DNA of 64,000 nt from positions 9,300,001 to 9,364,000 of the forward strand of contig NC_079877.1 of the NCBI RefSeq assembly GCF_029227915.1. Direction: 5' to 3'. Shown in pieces: positions 50,277 to 62,794 of this stretch. Origin of the DNA: Hydractinia symbiolongicarpus. Its lineage: Eukaryota; Cnidaria; Hydrozoa; Anthoathecata; Hydractiniidae. The notes under the pieces were generated by a model that was not told where the DNA came from, made no database searches, and was given only the letters and a program-made list of their open reading frames with translations. The translations under genes and the position numbers were made by a program. Each line of letters begins with the position of its first letter. Within the stretch, counting starts at the first letter, position 1.

Positions 50277-52023
50277 ATAAGATCCAGTAGGAGATGAATG
50301 ATTTGACTGCCAATTTTCTTTTTGTCATGTCGCTGCAGCCAACCACATTTGAATTATTGCATAGGGTGCCTTGAGTGTCCGTATTTGCTGAAAGGAGTAG
50401 TAAGCGTTATTTAGTAAAGCCTGAAATCTTCTGGCGCCGCCATACCCAGAATCGCAATGCAACCGTGCAAGCGTAGCGTGAGCATTTCTATCCAAGGCGT
50501 TATTAACCGGCTATTGCCGTTTTTTGCTACTTTGTCAACTTGGCAATTCTGTCTCATTCGGAGCCACAATTTTGATAGTCAAAAATGTCAGGGCGGATAC
50601 GGAAAGCATAAATCTAAATACAAAAAGGCTACTTTTGCGGGCGTTATTAATACAACATAAAATAACTTGTCTATCTGTACCGAGAAAGTTTATGCGAGGT
50701 CAAAAGCATAGACCGAACATGCGAGGTCGCTATGCTGACCGAGATTAATATTTCTCGTAAGATGACAAGGTTGTAAAAAAAATAGAGAACTTTCCATTTG
50801 AGTTTTATTGTTTCAATTTTTCAAATACATGTTTATCACATAAATTCGACGTTGTTTTGCTTGTTTTTCATTGTGCTGTTAATGTTTTTAAAAGCATTTT
50901 CTTTTATCTGCGACACCGAACGTGGAACATGTTTTTTTGATTCTGACGGAGTGAATCGTGATTTAGGATTTACTGCAACTTCATTTTTCAGTGTGGATGT
51001 GTTTGGCTATTTTTTCCAATGTTATTTGTATGCATTTATAGTTATTAATATGTATGTTACAAGGTCAAAAGTTGCACCGGGCTGTATGAAGCTCGTCGTT
51101 GAGGCTTTTACCCAATCAGTGCTGTGGATTTCCCGTATATACTGATTTAAAATAGCTATCAGTAAATAATACTGTATAAGGCCCGCTAGTGCCGTTTATA
51201 ACCAAGCCGTTATCGAGGGTATATAAATGACAGCGCAGGGGCATTAATGAAAAGTCATGGGATAAAAATACTTAACGTCCAATTGAAGCAGTGACGTTAA
51301 ACGCACGTATTTCATTTCGACTACTCATCTCCAGCATTGTTCTTAATAAGAAATGTTAATAGCATATTAAACAGGGAAACGTATCCCTAGTTGTCAAAAC
51401 AGGGTTACGTTGACGTAAATTTTGAAGCATATTAGAAAATTCTTTTTTTTTATCTCTTCATCCCTGACAAAAAAGGCGCACGATGCAGCGCGTATTGGTA
51501 CTTAAATCCGCAAAATCGACCGTGTCTTGTGTGAATGGACACCTTCTAGATGTGATGTAGTACGCAACAAAAATAGTTTCTACATGTGAGTTATCTAAAA
51601 CAACAAGACATTGTCAGAACGTCGTATAATGAACAATCCAATGATCTAGGATTGGCAACGCATCCTTCTGATGGAATTTAGCTCTTTTGTTTCATATTCA
51701 TTGAAATTGAAGGGAATATCACCTTCACCGCGAAAGAACGATCTCTTGAAAGTATAACACGCATGTATGATTGGGAATTGTTGGTTTGGTCACCGAAGAC
51801 AAGAATAACTCGTGTGTGATTCGTGTGCACCCTAGTCCTACACCACTCCGATAAAAACCTTCCGTTTATTCAACAATCAACAATGATCTTCATAGACCGT
51901 GTCAACATATTTCAAAGCGAAACCCACAAGGTTTAAACGGTGAATGCTACATGCACAATATCTTCCCCGGAGGCGAATTTACGTTGTAATTTGTAAACGG
52001 CCATCTTGATTATAAGCACTCAT
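50277..52023. other. Spacer before copy 17
   Basis: No gene is seen. It has the T marker pair. GCTATGCTGACC near 50729 and AGCATATTAAAC near 51361 are unique. TTTTTTTGATTC near 50931 is shared with the first spacer. One A is missing near 51930. Confidence 0.8.
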
Positions 52024-52120
52024 TAATTACAGTAATTAGAGAGAAAAGAGCGTATAAAGAAGGCTTTGACATGAATTGGACTAATACGATTCGCGCACCG
52101 ATGAAATAAGAGCCGGAATC

Positions 52121-53228
52121 ATGAGGAAATATCAGATTTACGTGATTTGTTTTGTTGTTTTGGCTTTTGCCGCTGCCACAGGTATTTTAATGCTTCTTCA
52201 TTGCAATTGCCGTCAATGCTTCGTCGCAATAATAAAAAAATTGCATTTGTTCTTAATTTTTCAGCTACAAGAGTTTGCAGCAACAGAAATATCTTGTGCT
52301 CTGTGGTTAGATCAACTAGTTGTTCAAAGAAAATCGTTTCCAGTCATTGCCCAAGGCTTTGCAACACATGTGGAGGTAATACGGCTTCTTACACTTGAGG
52401 GGGTTGTCATTGCATTTTAGTTGTGAATCTACCTAATTGGTTTCGTAATAGCAAAATGTCGAAACATAAAGGCGTCAATGCGCGTTGATTGTGGCTACCA
52501 TGGAATTAGTCCGTTGGATTGCTTGAGAAAGGGATGTTGTTATGGCGAATTAAAGGTGGCTGGCCCGTGGTGTTATCATCGAAAAGGTAAATTTTCGACT
52601 ATGTTTTCGGCATTAACACTGACAATTTGGGCCACTAATTATTTCTCAAAATACTCTAGCAAACTGTCCCATGATTGAAGCAAACAAACGTGAAGATTGT
52701 GGTTACCCTGGGATAAGCAAATCAGATTGCGTCAAAAAAGGATGCTGTTACAACGCGATCAAGGAAAAGGGACCGTGGTGTTATTACAGGCAAGGTAAGT
52801 TGTTCCGCTCTTACTGATTAGGTATTTTGAAAGCATTGTGTACTCTTCCATCCGTAATTTTAGAAAAATGCCGGAAAATAGCAGCAACAAGACGTCATGA
52901 TTGTGGTTATCCAGGCATAACGAAGCGGGCATGCGAGAAGAAAGGCTGTTGTTATAGTGAATTGCTAAACCAAAGTGGACCGTGGTGCTACCACCGCCTA
53001 GGTAAGCATAGAAGTACGCTCTCCACATTCGTCGCAAAATAACATAATGCGCGATCCTTAAAGTTTTTACTGCTGGTTTGTGTTGAATTTTCGTTAGAAA
53101 AATGTCTGCGCAAAGCAACAGAACGTGACGACTGCGGCTATCCTGGTATAACAGAATTCGAATGCATGAAAAGAGGTTGCTGCTATAATTCATTGCCCGG
53201 TCGTGGGCCATGGTGTTATTACCGATGA
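52121..53228 (+). CDS. Copy 17: ShKT plus four-trefoil protein, intact
   Basis: Exons are 52121-52181, 52265-52375, 52452-52586, 52660-52794, 52864-53001 and 53098-53228. The protein is identical to copy 2. Like copy 11 it has an extra ATG in the 5' UTR (52101-52103) opening a two-codon upstream ORF, plus the same intron 1 variant (CAATGCTTCG). Together these mark a short tract exchanged between copies six units apart. Confidence 0.88.
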
Positions 53229-53405
53229 GGTAAAAGTCGCGAACACTTTTGTAAGCAAGTCATTTCGGGCCACGAGCTTAATATGTACTTCCTTTCGTTT
53301 AGATACGAGGACCTTCGGAAGATTATATGCGAACTTTAGTGTACTCATTGTTGTAAAAATATGTTGTCAAATAAATACCTCTAATATATGAACTTTTCCT
53401 TCCCA

Positions 53406-55153
53406 ATAAGATCCAGTAGGAGATGAATGATTTGACTGCCAATTTTCTTTTTGTCATGTCGCTGCAGCCAACCACATTTGAATTATTGCATAGGGTGCCT
53501 TGAGTGTCCGTATTTGCTGAAAGGAGTAGTAAGCGTTATTTAGTAAAGCCTGAAATCTTCTGGCGCCGCCATACCCAGAATTGCAATGCAACCGTGCAAG
53601 CGTAGCGTGAGCATTTCTATCCAAGGCGTTATTAACCGGCTATTGCCGTTTTTTGCTACTTTGTCAACTTGGCAATTCTGTCTCATTCGGAGCCACAATT
53701 TTGATAGTCAAAAATGTCAGGGCGGATACGGAAAGCATAAATCTAAATACAAAAAGGCTACTTTTGCGGGCGTTATTAATACAACATAAAATAACTTGTC
53801 TATCTGTACCGAGAAAGTTTATGCGAGGTCAAAAGCATAGACCGAACATGCGAGGTCGCTACGCTGACCGAGAGTAATATTTCTCGTAAGATGACAAGGT
53901 TGTAAAAAAAATAGAGAACTTTCCATTTGAGTTTTATTGTTTCAATTTTTCAAATACATGTTTATCACATAAATTCGACGTTGTTTTGCTTGTTTTTCAT
54001 TGTGCTGTTAATGTTTTTAAAAGCATTTTCTTTTATCTGCGACACCGAACGTGGAACATGTTTTTCTGATTCTGACGGAGTGAATCGTGATTTAGGATTT
54101 ACTGCAACTTCATTTTTCAGTGTGGATGTGTTTGGCTATTTTTTCCAATGTTATTTGTATGCATTTATAGTTATTAATATGTATGTTACAAGGTCAAAAG
54201 TTGCACCGGGCTGTATGAAGCTCGTCGTTGAGGCTTTTACCCAATCAGTGCTGTGGATTTCCCGTATATACTGATTTAAAATAGCTATCAGTAAATAATA
54301 CTGTATAAGGCCCGCTAGTGCCGTTTATAACCAAGCCGTTATCGAGGGTATATAAATGACAGCGCAGGGGCATTAATGAAAAGTCATGGGATAAAAATAC
54401 TTAACGTCCAATTGAAGCAGTGACGTTAAACGCACGTATTTCATTTCGACTACTCATCTCCAGCATTGTTCTTAATAAGAAATGTTAATAGCATGTTAAA
54501 CAGGGAAACGTATCCCTAGTTGTCAAAACAGGGTTACGTTGACGTAAATTTTGAAGCATATTAGAAAATTCTTTTTTTTTATCTCTTCATCCCTGACAAA
54601 AAAGGCGCACGATGCAGCGCGTATTGGTACTTAAATCCGCAAAATCGACCGTGTCTTGTGTGAATGGACACCTTCTAGATGTGATGTAGTACGCAACAAA
54701 AATAGTTTCTACATGTGAGTTATCTAAAACAACAAGACATTGTCAGAACGTCGTATAATGAACAATCCAATGATCTAGGATTGGCAACGCATCCTTCTGA
54801 TGGAATTTAGCTCTTTTGTTTCATATTCATTGAAATTGAAGGGAATATCACCTTCACCGCGAAAGAACGATCTCTTGAAAGTATAACACGCATGTATGAT
54901 TGGGAATTGTTGGTTTGGTCACCGAAGACAAGAATAACTCGTGTGTGATTCGTGTGCACCCTAGTCCTACACCACTCCGATAAAAACCTTCCGTTTATTC
55001 AACAATCAACAATGATCTTCATAGACCGTGTCAACATATTTCAAAGCGAAACCCACAAGAGTTTAAACGGTGAATGCTACATGCACAATATCTTCCCCGG
55101 AGGCGAATTTACGTTGTAATTTGTAAACGGCCATCTTGATTATAAGCACTCAT
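53406..55153. other. Spacer before copy 18
   Basis: No gene is seen. It has the T marker pair. GAATTGCAATG near 53579 is shared with the spacer before copy 16. Otherwise it is close to consensus. Confidence 0.8.
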
Positions 55154-55250
55154 TAATTACAGTAATTAGAGAGAAAAGAGCGTATAAAGAAGGCTTTGAC
55201 ATGAATTGGACTAATACGATTCGCGCACCGACGAAATAAGAGCCGGAATC

Positions 55251-56358
55251 ATGAGGAAATATCAGATTTACGTGATTTGTTTTGTTGTTTTGGCTTTTGC
55301 CGCTGCCACAGGTATTTTAATGCTTCTTCATTGCAATTGCCGTCAATGTTTCGTCGCAATAATAAAAAAATTGCATTTGTTCTTAACTTTTCAGCTACAA
55401 GAGTTTGCAGCAACAGAAATATCTTGTGCTCTGTGGTTAGATCAACTAGTTGTTCAAAGAAAATCGTTTCCAGTCATTGCCCAAGGCTTTGCAACACATG
55501 TGGAGGTGATACGGCTTCTTACACTTGAGGGGGTTGTCATTGCATTTTAGTTGTGAATCTACCTAATTTGTTTCGTAATAGCAAAATGTCGAAACATAAA
55601 GGCGTCAATGCGCGTTGATTGTGGCTACCATGGAATTAGTCCGTTGGATTGCTTGAGAAAGGGATGTTGTTATGGCGAATTAAAGGTGGCTGGCCCGTGG
55701 TGTTATCATCGAAAAGGTAAATTTTCGACTATGTTTTCGGCATTAACACTGACAATTTGGGCCACTAATTATTTCTCAAAATACTCTAGCAAACTGTCCC
55801 ATGATTGAAGCAAACAAACGTGAAGATTGTGGTTACCCTGGGATAAGCAAATCAGATTGCGTCAAAAAAGGATGCTGTTACAACGTGATCAAGGAAAAGG
55901 GACCGTGGTGTTATTACAGGCAAGGTAAGTTGTTCCGCTCTTACTGATTAGGTATTTTGAAAGCATTGTGTACTCTTCCATCCGTAATTTTAGAAAAATG
56001 CCGGAAAATAGCAGCAACAAGACGTCATGATTGTGGTTATCCAGGCATAACGAAGCGGGCATGCGAAAAGAAAGGCTGTTGTTATAGTGAATTGCTAAAC
56101 CAAAGTGGACCGTGGTGCTACCACCGCCTAGGTAAGCATAGAAGTACGCTCTCCACATTCGTCGCAAAATAACATAATGCGCGATCCTTAAAGTTTTTAC
56201 TGCTGGTTTGTGTTGAATTTTCGTTAGAAAAATGTCTGCGCAAAGCAACAGAACGTGACGACTGCGGCTATCCTGGTATAACAGAATTCGAATGCATGAA
56301 AAGAGGTTGCTGCTATAATTCATTGCCCGGTCGTGGGCCATGGTGTTATTACCGATGA
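55251..56358 (+). CDS. Copy 18: ShKT plus four-trefoil protein, Ala135Val
   Basis: Exons are 55251-55311, 55395-55505, 55582-55716, 55790-55924, 55994-56131 and 56228-56358. Ala135 in trefoil 2 becomes Val (GTG at 55885-55887), a mild change shared only with copy 19. The intron 2 donor is GTGATA and Glu172 is GAA. All cysteines and splice dinucleotides are intact. Confidence 0.87.
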
Positions 56359-56535
56359 GGTAAAAGTCGCGAACACTTTTGTAAGCAAGTCATTTCGGGC
56401 CACGAGCTTAATATGTACTTCCTTTCGTTTAGATACGAGGACCTTCGGAAGATTATATGCGAACTTTAGTGTACTCATTGTTGTAAAAATATGTTGTCAA
56501 ATAAATACCTCTAATATATGAACTTTCCTTCCCAA

Positions 56536-58282
56536 TAAGATCCAGTAGGAGATGAATGATTTGACTGCCAATTTTCTTTTTGTCATGTCGCTGCAGCCAA
56601 CCACATTTGAATTATTGCATAGGGTGCCTTGAGTGTCCGTATTTGCTGAAAGGAGTAGTAAGCGTTATTTAGTAAAGCCTGAAATCTTCTGGCGCCGCCA
56701 TACCCAGAATCGCAATGCAACCGTGCAAGCGTAGCGTGAGCATTTCTATCCAAGGCGTTATTAACCGGCTATTGCCGTTTTTTGCTACTTTGTCAACTTG
56801 GCAATTCTGTCTCATTCGGAGCCACAATTTTGATAGTCAAAAATGTCAGGGCGGATACGGAAAGCATAAATCTAAATACAAAAAGGCTACTTTTGCGGGC
56901 GTTATTAATACAACATAAAATAACTTGTCTATCTGTACCGAGAAAGTTTATGCGAGGTCAAAAGCATAGACCGAACATGCGAGGTCGCTACGCTGACCGA
57001 GAGTAATATTTCTCGTAAGATGACAAGGTTGTAAAAAAAATAGAGAACTTTCCATTTGAGTTTTATTGTTTCAATTTTTCAAATACATGTTTATCACATA
57101 AATTCGACGTTGTTTTGCTTGTTTTTCATTGTGCTGTTAATGTTTTTAAAAGCATTTTCTTTTATCTGCGACACCGAACGTGGAACATGTTTTTCTGATT
57201 CTGACGGAGTGAATCGTGATTTAGGATTTACTGCAACTTCATTTTTCAGTGTGGATGTGTTTGGCTATTTTTTCCAATGTTATTTGTATGCATTTATAGT
57301 TATTAATATGTATGTTACAAGGTCAAAAGTTGCACCGGGCTGTATGAAGCTCGTCGTTGAGGCTTTTACCCAATCAGTGCTGTGGATTTCCCGTATATAC
57401 TGATTTAAAATAGCTATCAGTAAATAATACTGTATAAGGCCCGCTAGTGCCGTTTATAACCAAGCCGTTATCGAGGGTATATAAATGACAGCGCAGGGGC
57501 ATTAATGAAAAGTCATGGGATAAAAATACTTAACGTCCAATTGAAGCAGTGACGTTAAACGCACGTATTTCATTTCGACTACTCATCTCCAGCATTGTTC
57601 TTAATAAGAAATGTTAATAGCATGTTAAACAGGGAAACGTATCCCTAGTTGTCAAAACAGGGTTACGTTGACGTAAATTTTGAAGCATATTAGAAAATTC
57701 TTTTTTTTTATCTCTTCATCCCTGACAAAAAAGGCGCACGATGCAGCGCGTATTGGTACTTAAATCCGCAAAATCGACCGTGTCTTGTGTGAAAGGACAC
57801 CTTCTAGATGTGATGTAGTACGCAACAAAAATAGTTTCGACATGTGAGTTATCTAAAACAACAAGACATTGTCAGAACGTCGTATAATGAACAATCCAAT
57901 GATCTAGGATTGGCAACGCATCCTTCTGATGGAATTTAGCTCTTTTGTTTCATATTCATTGAAATTGAAGGGAATATCACCTTCACCGCGAAAGAACGAT
58001 CTCTTGAAAGTATAACACGCATGTATGATTGGGAATTGTTGGTTTGGTCACCGAAGACAAGAATAACTCGTGTGTGATTCGTGTGCACCCTAGTCCTACA
58101 CCACTCCGATAAAAACCTTCCGTTTATTCAACAATCAACAATGATCTTCATAGACCGTGTCAACATATTTCAAAGCGAAACCCACAAGAGTTTAAACGGT
58201 GAATGCTACATGCACAATATCTTCCCCGGAGGCGAATTTACGTTGTAATTTGTAAACGGCCATCTTGATTATAAGCACTCAT
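56536..58282. other. Spacer before copy 19
   Basis: No gene is seen. It has the G marker pair, although the genes on both sides (copies 18 and 19) are matching haplotypes, so gene and spacer histories differ. One T is missing near 56526 (AACTTTCCTTCCC). Confidence 0.8.
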
Positions 58283-58379
58283 TAATTACAGTAATTAGAG
58301 AGAAAAGAGCGTATAAAGAAGGCTTTGACATGAATTGGACTAATACGATTCGCGCACCGACGAAATAAGAGCCGGAATC

Positions 58380-59487
58380 ATGAGGAAATATCAGATTTAC
58401 GTGATTTGTTTTGTTGTTTTGGCTTTTGCCGCTGCCACAGGTATTTTAATGCTTCTTCATTGCAATTGCCGTCAATGTTTCGTCGCAATAATAAAAAAAT
58501 TGCATTTGTTCTTAACTTTTCAGCTACAAGAGTTTGCAGCAACAGAAATATCTTGTGCTCTGTGGTTAGATCAACTAGTTGTTCAAAGAAAATCGTTTCC
58601 AGTCATTGCCCAAGGCTTTGCAACACATGTGGAGGTGATACGGCTTCTTACACTTGAGGGGGTTGTCATTGCATTTTAGTTGTGAATCTACCTAATTTGT
58701 TTCGTAATAGCAAAATGTCGAAACATAAAGGCGTCAATGCGCGTTGATTGTGGCTACCATGGAATTAGTCCGTTGGATTGCTTGAGAAAGGGATGTTGTT
58801 ATGGCGAATTAAAGGTGGCTGGCCCGTGGTGTTATCATCGAAAAGGTAAATTTTCGACTATGTTTTCGGCATTAACACTGACAATTTGGGCCACTAATTA
58901 TTTCTCAAAATACTCTAGCAAACTGTCCCATGATTGAAGCAAACAAACGTGAAGATTGTGGTTACCCTGGGATAAGCAAATCAGATTGCGTCAAAAAAGG
59001 ATGCTGTTACAACGTGATCAAGGAAAAGGGACCGTGGTGTTATTACAGGCAAGGTAAGTTGTTCCGCTCTTACTGATTAGGTATTTTGAAAGCATTGTGT
59101 ACTCTTCCATCCGTAATTTTAGAAAAATGCCGGAAAATAGCAGCAACAAGACGTCATGATTGTGGTTATCCAGGCATAACGAAGCGGGCATGCGAAAAGA
59201 AAGGCTGTTGTTATAGTGAATTGCTAAACCAAAGTGGACCGTGGTGCTACCACCGCCTAGGTAAGCATAGAAGTACGCTCTCCACATTCGTCGCAAAATA
59301 ACATAATGCGCGATCCTTAAAGTTTTTACTGCTGGTTTGTGTTGAATTTTCGTTAGAAAAATGTCTGCGCAAAGCAACAGAACGTGACGACTGCGGCTAT
59401 CCTGGTATAACAGAATTCGAATGCATGAAAAGAGGTTGCTGCTATAATTCATTGCCCGGTCGTGGGCCATGGTGTTATTACCGATGA
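58380..59487 (+). CDS. Copy 19: ShKT plus four-trefoil protein, Ala135Val
   Basis: Exons are 58380-58440, 58524-58634, 58711-58845, 58919-59053, 59123-59260 and 59357-59487. The protein is identical to copy 18, and the same intron variants (CTTAACTTTT, GTGATA) and silent GAA codon are present. This suggests a recent duplication or conversion between these neighbours. Confidence 0.87.
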
Positions 59488-59664
59488 GGTAAAAGTCGCG
59501 AACACTTTTGTAAGCAAGTCATTTCGGGCCACGAGCTTAATATGTACTTCCTTTCGTTTAGATACGAGGACCTTCGGAAGATTATATGCGAACTTTAGTG
59601 TACTCATTGTTGTAAAAATATGTTGTCAAATAAATACCTCTAATATATAAACTTTTCCTTCCCA

Positions 59665-61412
59665 ATAAGATCCAGTAGGAGATGAATGATTTGACTGCCA
59701 ATTTTCTTTTTGTCATGTCGCTGCAGCCAACCACATTTGAATTATTGCATAGGGTGCCTTGAGTGTCCGTATTTGCTGAAAGGAGTAGTAAGCGTTATTT
59801 AGTAAAGCCTGAAATCTTCTGGCGCCGCCATACCCAGAATCGCAATGCAACCGTGCAAGCGTAGCGTGAGCATTTCTATCCAAGGCGTTATTAACCGGCT
59901 ATTGCCGTTTTTTGCTACTTTGTCAACTTGGCAATTCTGTCTCATTCGGAGCCACAATTTTGATAGTCAAAAATGTCAGGGCGGATACGGAAAGCATAAA
60001 TCTAAATACAAAAAGGCTACTTTTGCGGGCGTTATTAATACAACATAAAATAACTTGTCTATCTGTACCGAGAAAGTTTATGCGAGGTCAAAAGCATAGA
60101 CCGAACATGCGAGGTCGCTACGCTGACCGAGAGTAATATTTCTCGTAAGATGACAAGGTTGTAAAAAAAATAGAGAACTTTCCATTTGAGTTTTATTGTT
60201 TCAATTTTTTTAATACATGTTTATCACATAAATTCGACGTTGTTTTGCTTGTTTTTCATTGTGCTGTTAATGTTTTTAAAAGCATTTTCTTTTATCTGCG
60301 ACACCGAACGTGGAACATGTTTTTCTGATTCTGACGGAGTGAATCGTGATTTAGGATTTACTGCAACTTCATTTTTCAGTGTGGATGTGTTTGGCTATTT
60401 TTTCCAATGTTATTTGTATGCATTTATAGTTATTAATATGTATGTTACAAGGTCAAAAGTTGCACCGGGCTGTATGAAGCTCGTCGTTGAGGCTTTTACC
60501 CAATCAGTGCTGTGGATTTCCCGTATATACTGATTTAAAATAGCTATCAGTAAATAATACTGTATAAGGCCCGCTAGTGCCGTTTATAACCAAGCCGTTA
60601 TCGAGGGTATATAAATGACAGCGCAGGGGCATTAATGAAAAGTCATGGGATAAAAATACTTAACGTCCAATTGAAGCAGTGACGTTAAACGCACGTATTT
60701 CATTTCGACTACTCATCTCCAGCATTGTTCTTAATAAGAAATGTTAATAGCATGTTAAACAGGGAAACGTATCCCTAGTTGTCAAAACAGGGTTACGTTG
60801 ACGTAAATTTTGAAGCATATTAGAAAATTCTTTTTTTTTATCTCTTCATCCCTGACAAAAAAGGCGCACGATGCAGCGCGTATTGGTACTTAAATCCGCA
60901 AAATCGACCGTGTCTTGTGTGAAAGGACACCTTCTAGATGTGATGTAGTACGCAACAAAAATAGTTTCGACATGTGAGTTATCTAAAACAACAAGACATT
61001 GTCAGAACGTCGTATAATGAACAATCCAATGATCTAGGATTGGCAACGCATCCTTCTGATGGAATTTAGCTCTTTTGTTTCATATTCATTGAAATTGAAG
61101 GGAATATCACCTTCACCGCGAAAGAACGATCTCTTGAAAGTATAACACGCATGTATGATTGGGAATTGTTGGTTTGGTCACCGAAGACAAGAATAACTCG
61201 TGTGTGATTCGTGTGCACCCTAGTCCTACACCACTCCGATAAAAACCTTCCGTTTATTCAACAATCAACAATGATCTTCATAGACCGTGTCAACATATTT
61301 CAAAGCGAAACCCACAAGAGTTTAAACGGTGAATGCTACATGCACAATATCTTCCCCGGAGGCGAATTTACGTTGTAATTTGTAAACGGCCATCTTGATT
61401 ATAAGCACTCAT
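59665..61412. other. Spacer before copy 20
   Basis: No gene is seen. It has the G marker pair. CAATTTTTTTAATAC near 60203 is unique, and TAATATATAAAC just upstream (near 59641) is also private. Confidence 0.8.
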
Positions 61413-61509
61413 TAATTACAGTAATTAGAGAGAAAAGAGCGTATAAAGAAGGCTTTGACATGAATTGGACTAATACGATTCGCGCACCGACGAAATAAGA
61501 GCCGGAATC

Positions 61510-62617
61510 ATGAGGAAATATCAGATTTACGTGATTTGTTTTGTTGTTTTGGCTTTTGCCGCTGCCACAGGTATTTTAATGCTTCTTCATTGCAATTGCC
61601 GTCAATGTTTCGTCGCAATAATAAAAAAATTGCATTTGTTCTTAATTTTTCAGCTACAAGAGTTTGCAGCAACAGAAATATCTTGTGCTCTGTGGTTAGA
61701 TCAACTAGTTGTTCAAAGAAAATCGTTTCCAGTCATTGCCCAAGGCTTTGCAACACATGTGGAGGTAATACGGCTTCTTACACTTGAGGGGGTTGTCATT
61801 GCATTTTAGTTGTGAATCTACCTAATTTGTTTCGTAATAGCAAAATGTCGAAACATAAAGGCGTCAATGCGCGTTGATTGTGGCTACCATGGAATTAGTC
61901 CGTTGGATTGCTTGAGAAAGGGATGTTGTTATGGCGAATTAAAGGTGGCTGGCCCGTGGTGTTATCATCGAAAAGGTAAATTTTCGACTATGTTCTCGGC
62001 ATTAACACTGACAATTTGGGCCACTAATTATTTCTCAAAATACTCTAGCAAACTGTCCCATGATTGAAGCAAACAAACGTGAAGATTGTGGTTACCCTGG
62101 GATAAGCAAATCAGATTGCGTCAAAAAAGGATGCTGTTACAACGCGATCAAGGAAAAGGGACCGTGGTGTTATTACAGGCAAGGTAAGTTGTTCCGCTCT
62201 TACTGATTAGGTATTTTGAAAGCATTGTGTACTCTTCCATCCGTAATTTTAGAAAAATGCCGGAAAATAGCAGCAACAAGACGTCATGATTGTGGTTATC
62301 CAGGCATAACGAAGCGGGCATGCGAGAAGAAAGGCTGTTGTTATAGTGAATTGCTAAACCAAAGTGGACCGTGGTGCTACCACCGCCTAGGTAAGCATAG
62401 AAGTACGCTCTCCACATTCGTCGCAAAATAACATAATGCGCGATCCTTAAAGTTTTTACTGCTGGTTTGTGTTGAATTTTCGTTAGAAAAATGTCTGCGC
62501 AAAGCAACAGAACGTGACGACTGCGGCTATCCTGGTATAACAGAATTCGAATGCATGAAAAGAGGTTGCTGCTATAATTCATTGCCCGGTCGTGGGCCAT
62601 GGTGTTATTACCGATGA
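61510..62617 (+). CDS. Copy 20: ShKT plus four-trefoil protein, intact
   Basis: Exons are 61510-61570, 61654-61764, 61841-61975, 62049-62183, 62253-62390 and 62487-62617. The protein is identical to copy 2. Intron 3 has one private change (ATGTTCTCGG near 61990). It is the last complete copy in the window. Confidence 0.88.
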
Positions 62618-62794
62618 GGTAAAAGTCGCGAACACTTTTGTAAGCAAGTCATTTTGGGCCACGAGTTTAATATGTACTTCCTTTCGTTTAGATACGAGGA
62701 CCTTTGGAAGATTATATGCGAACTTTAGTGTACTCATTGTTGTAAAAATATGTTGTCAAATAAATACCTCTAATATATGAACTTTTCCTTCCCA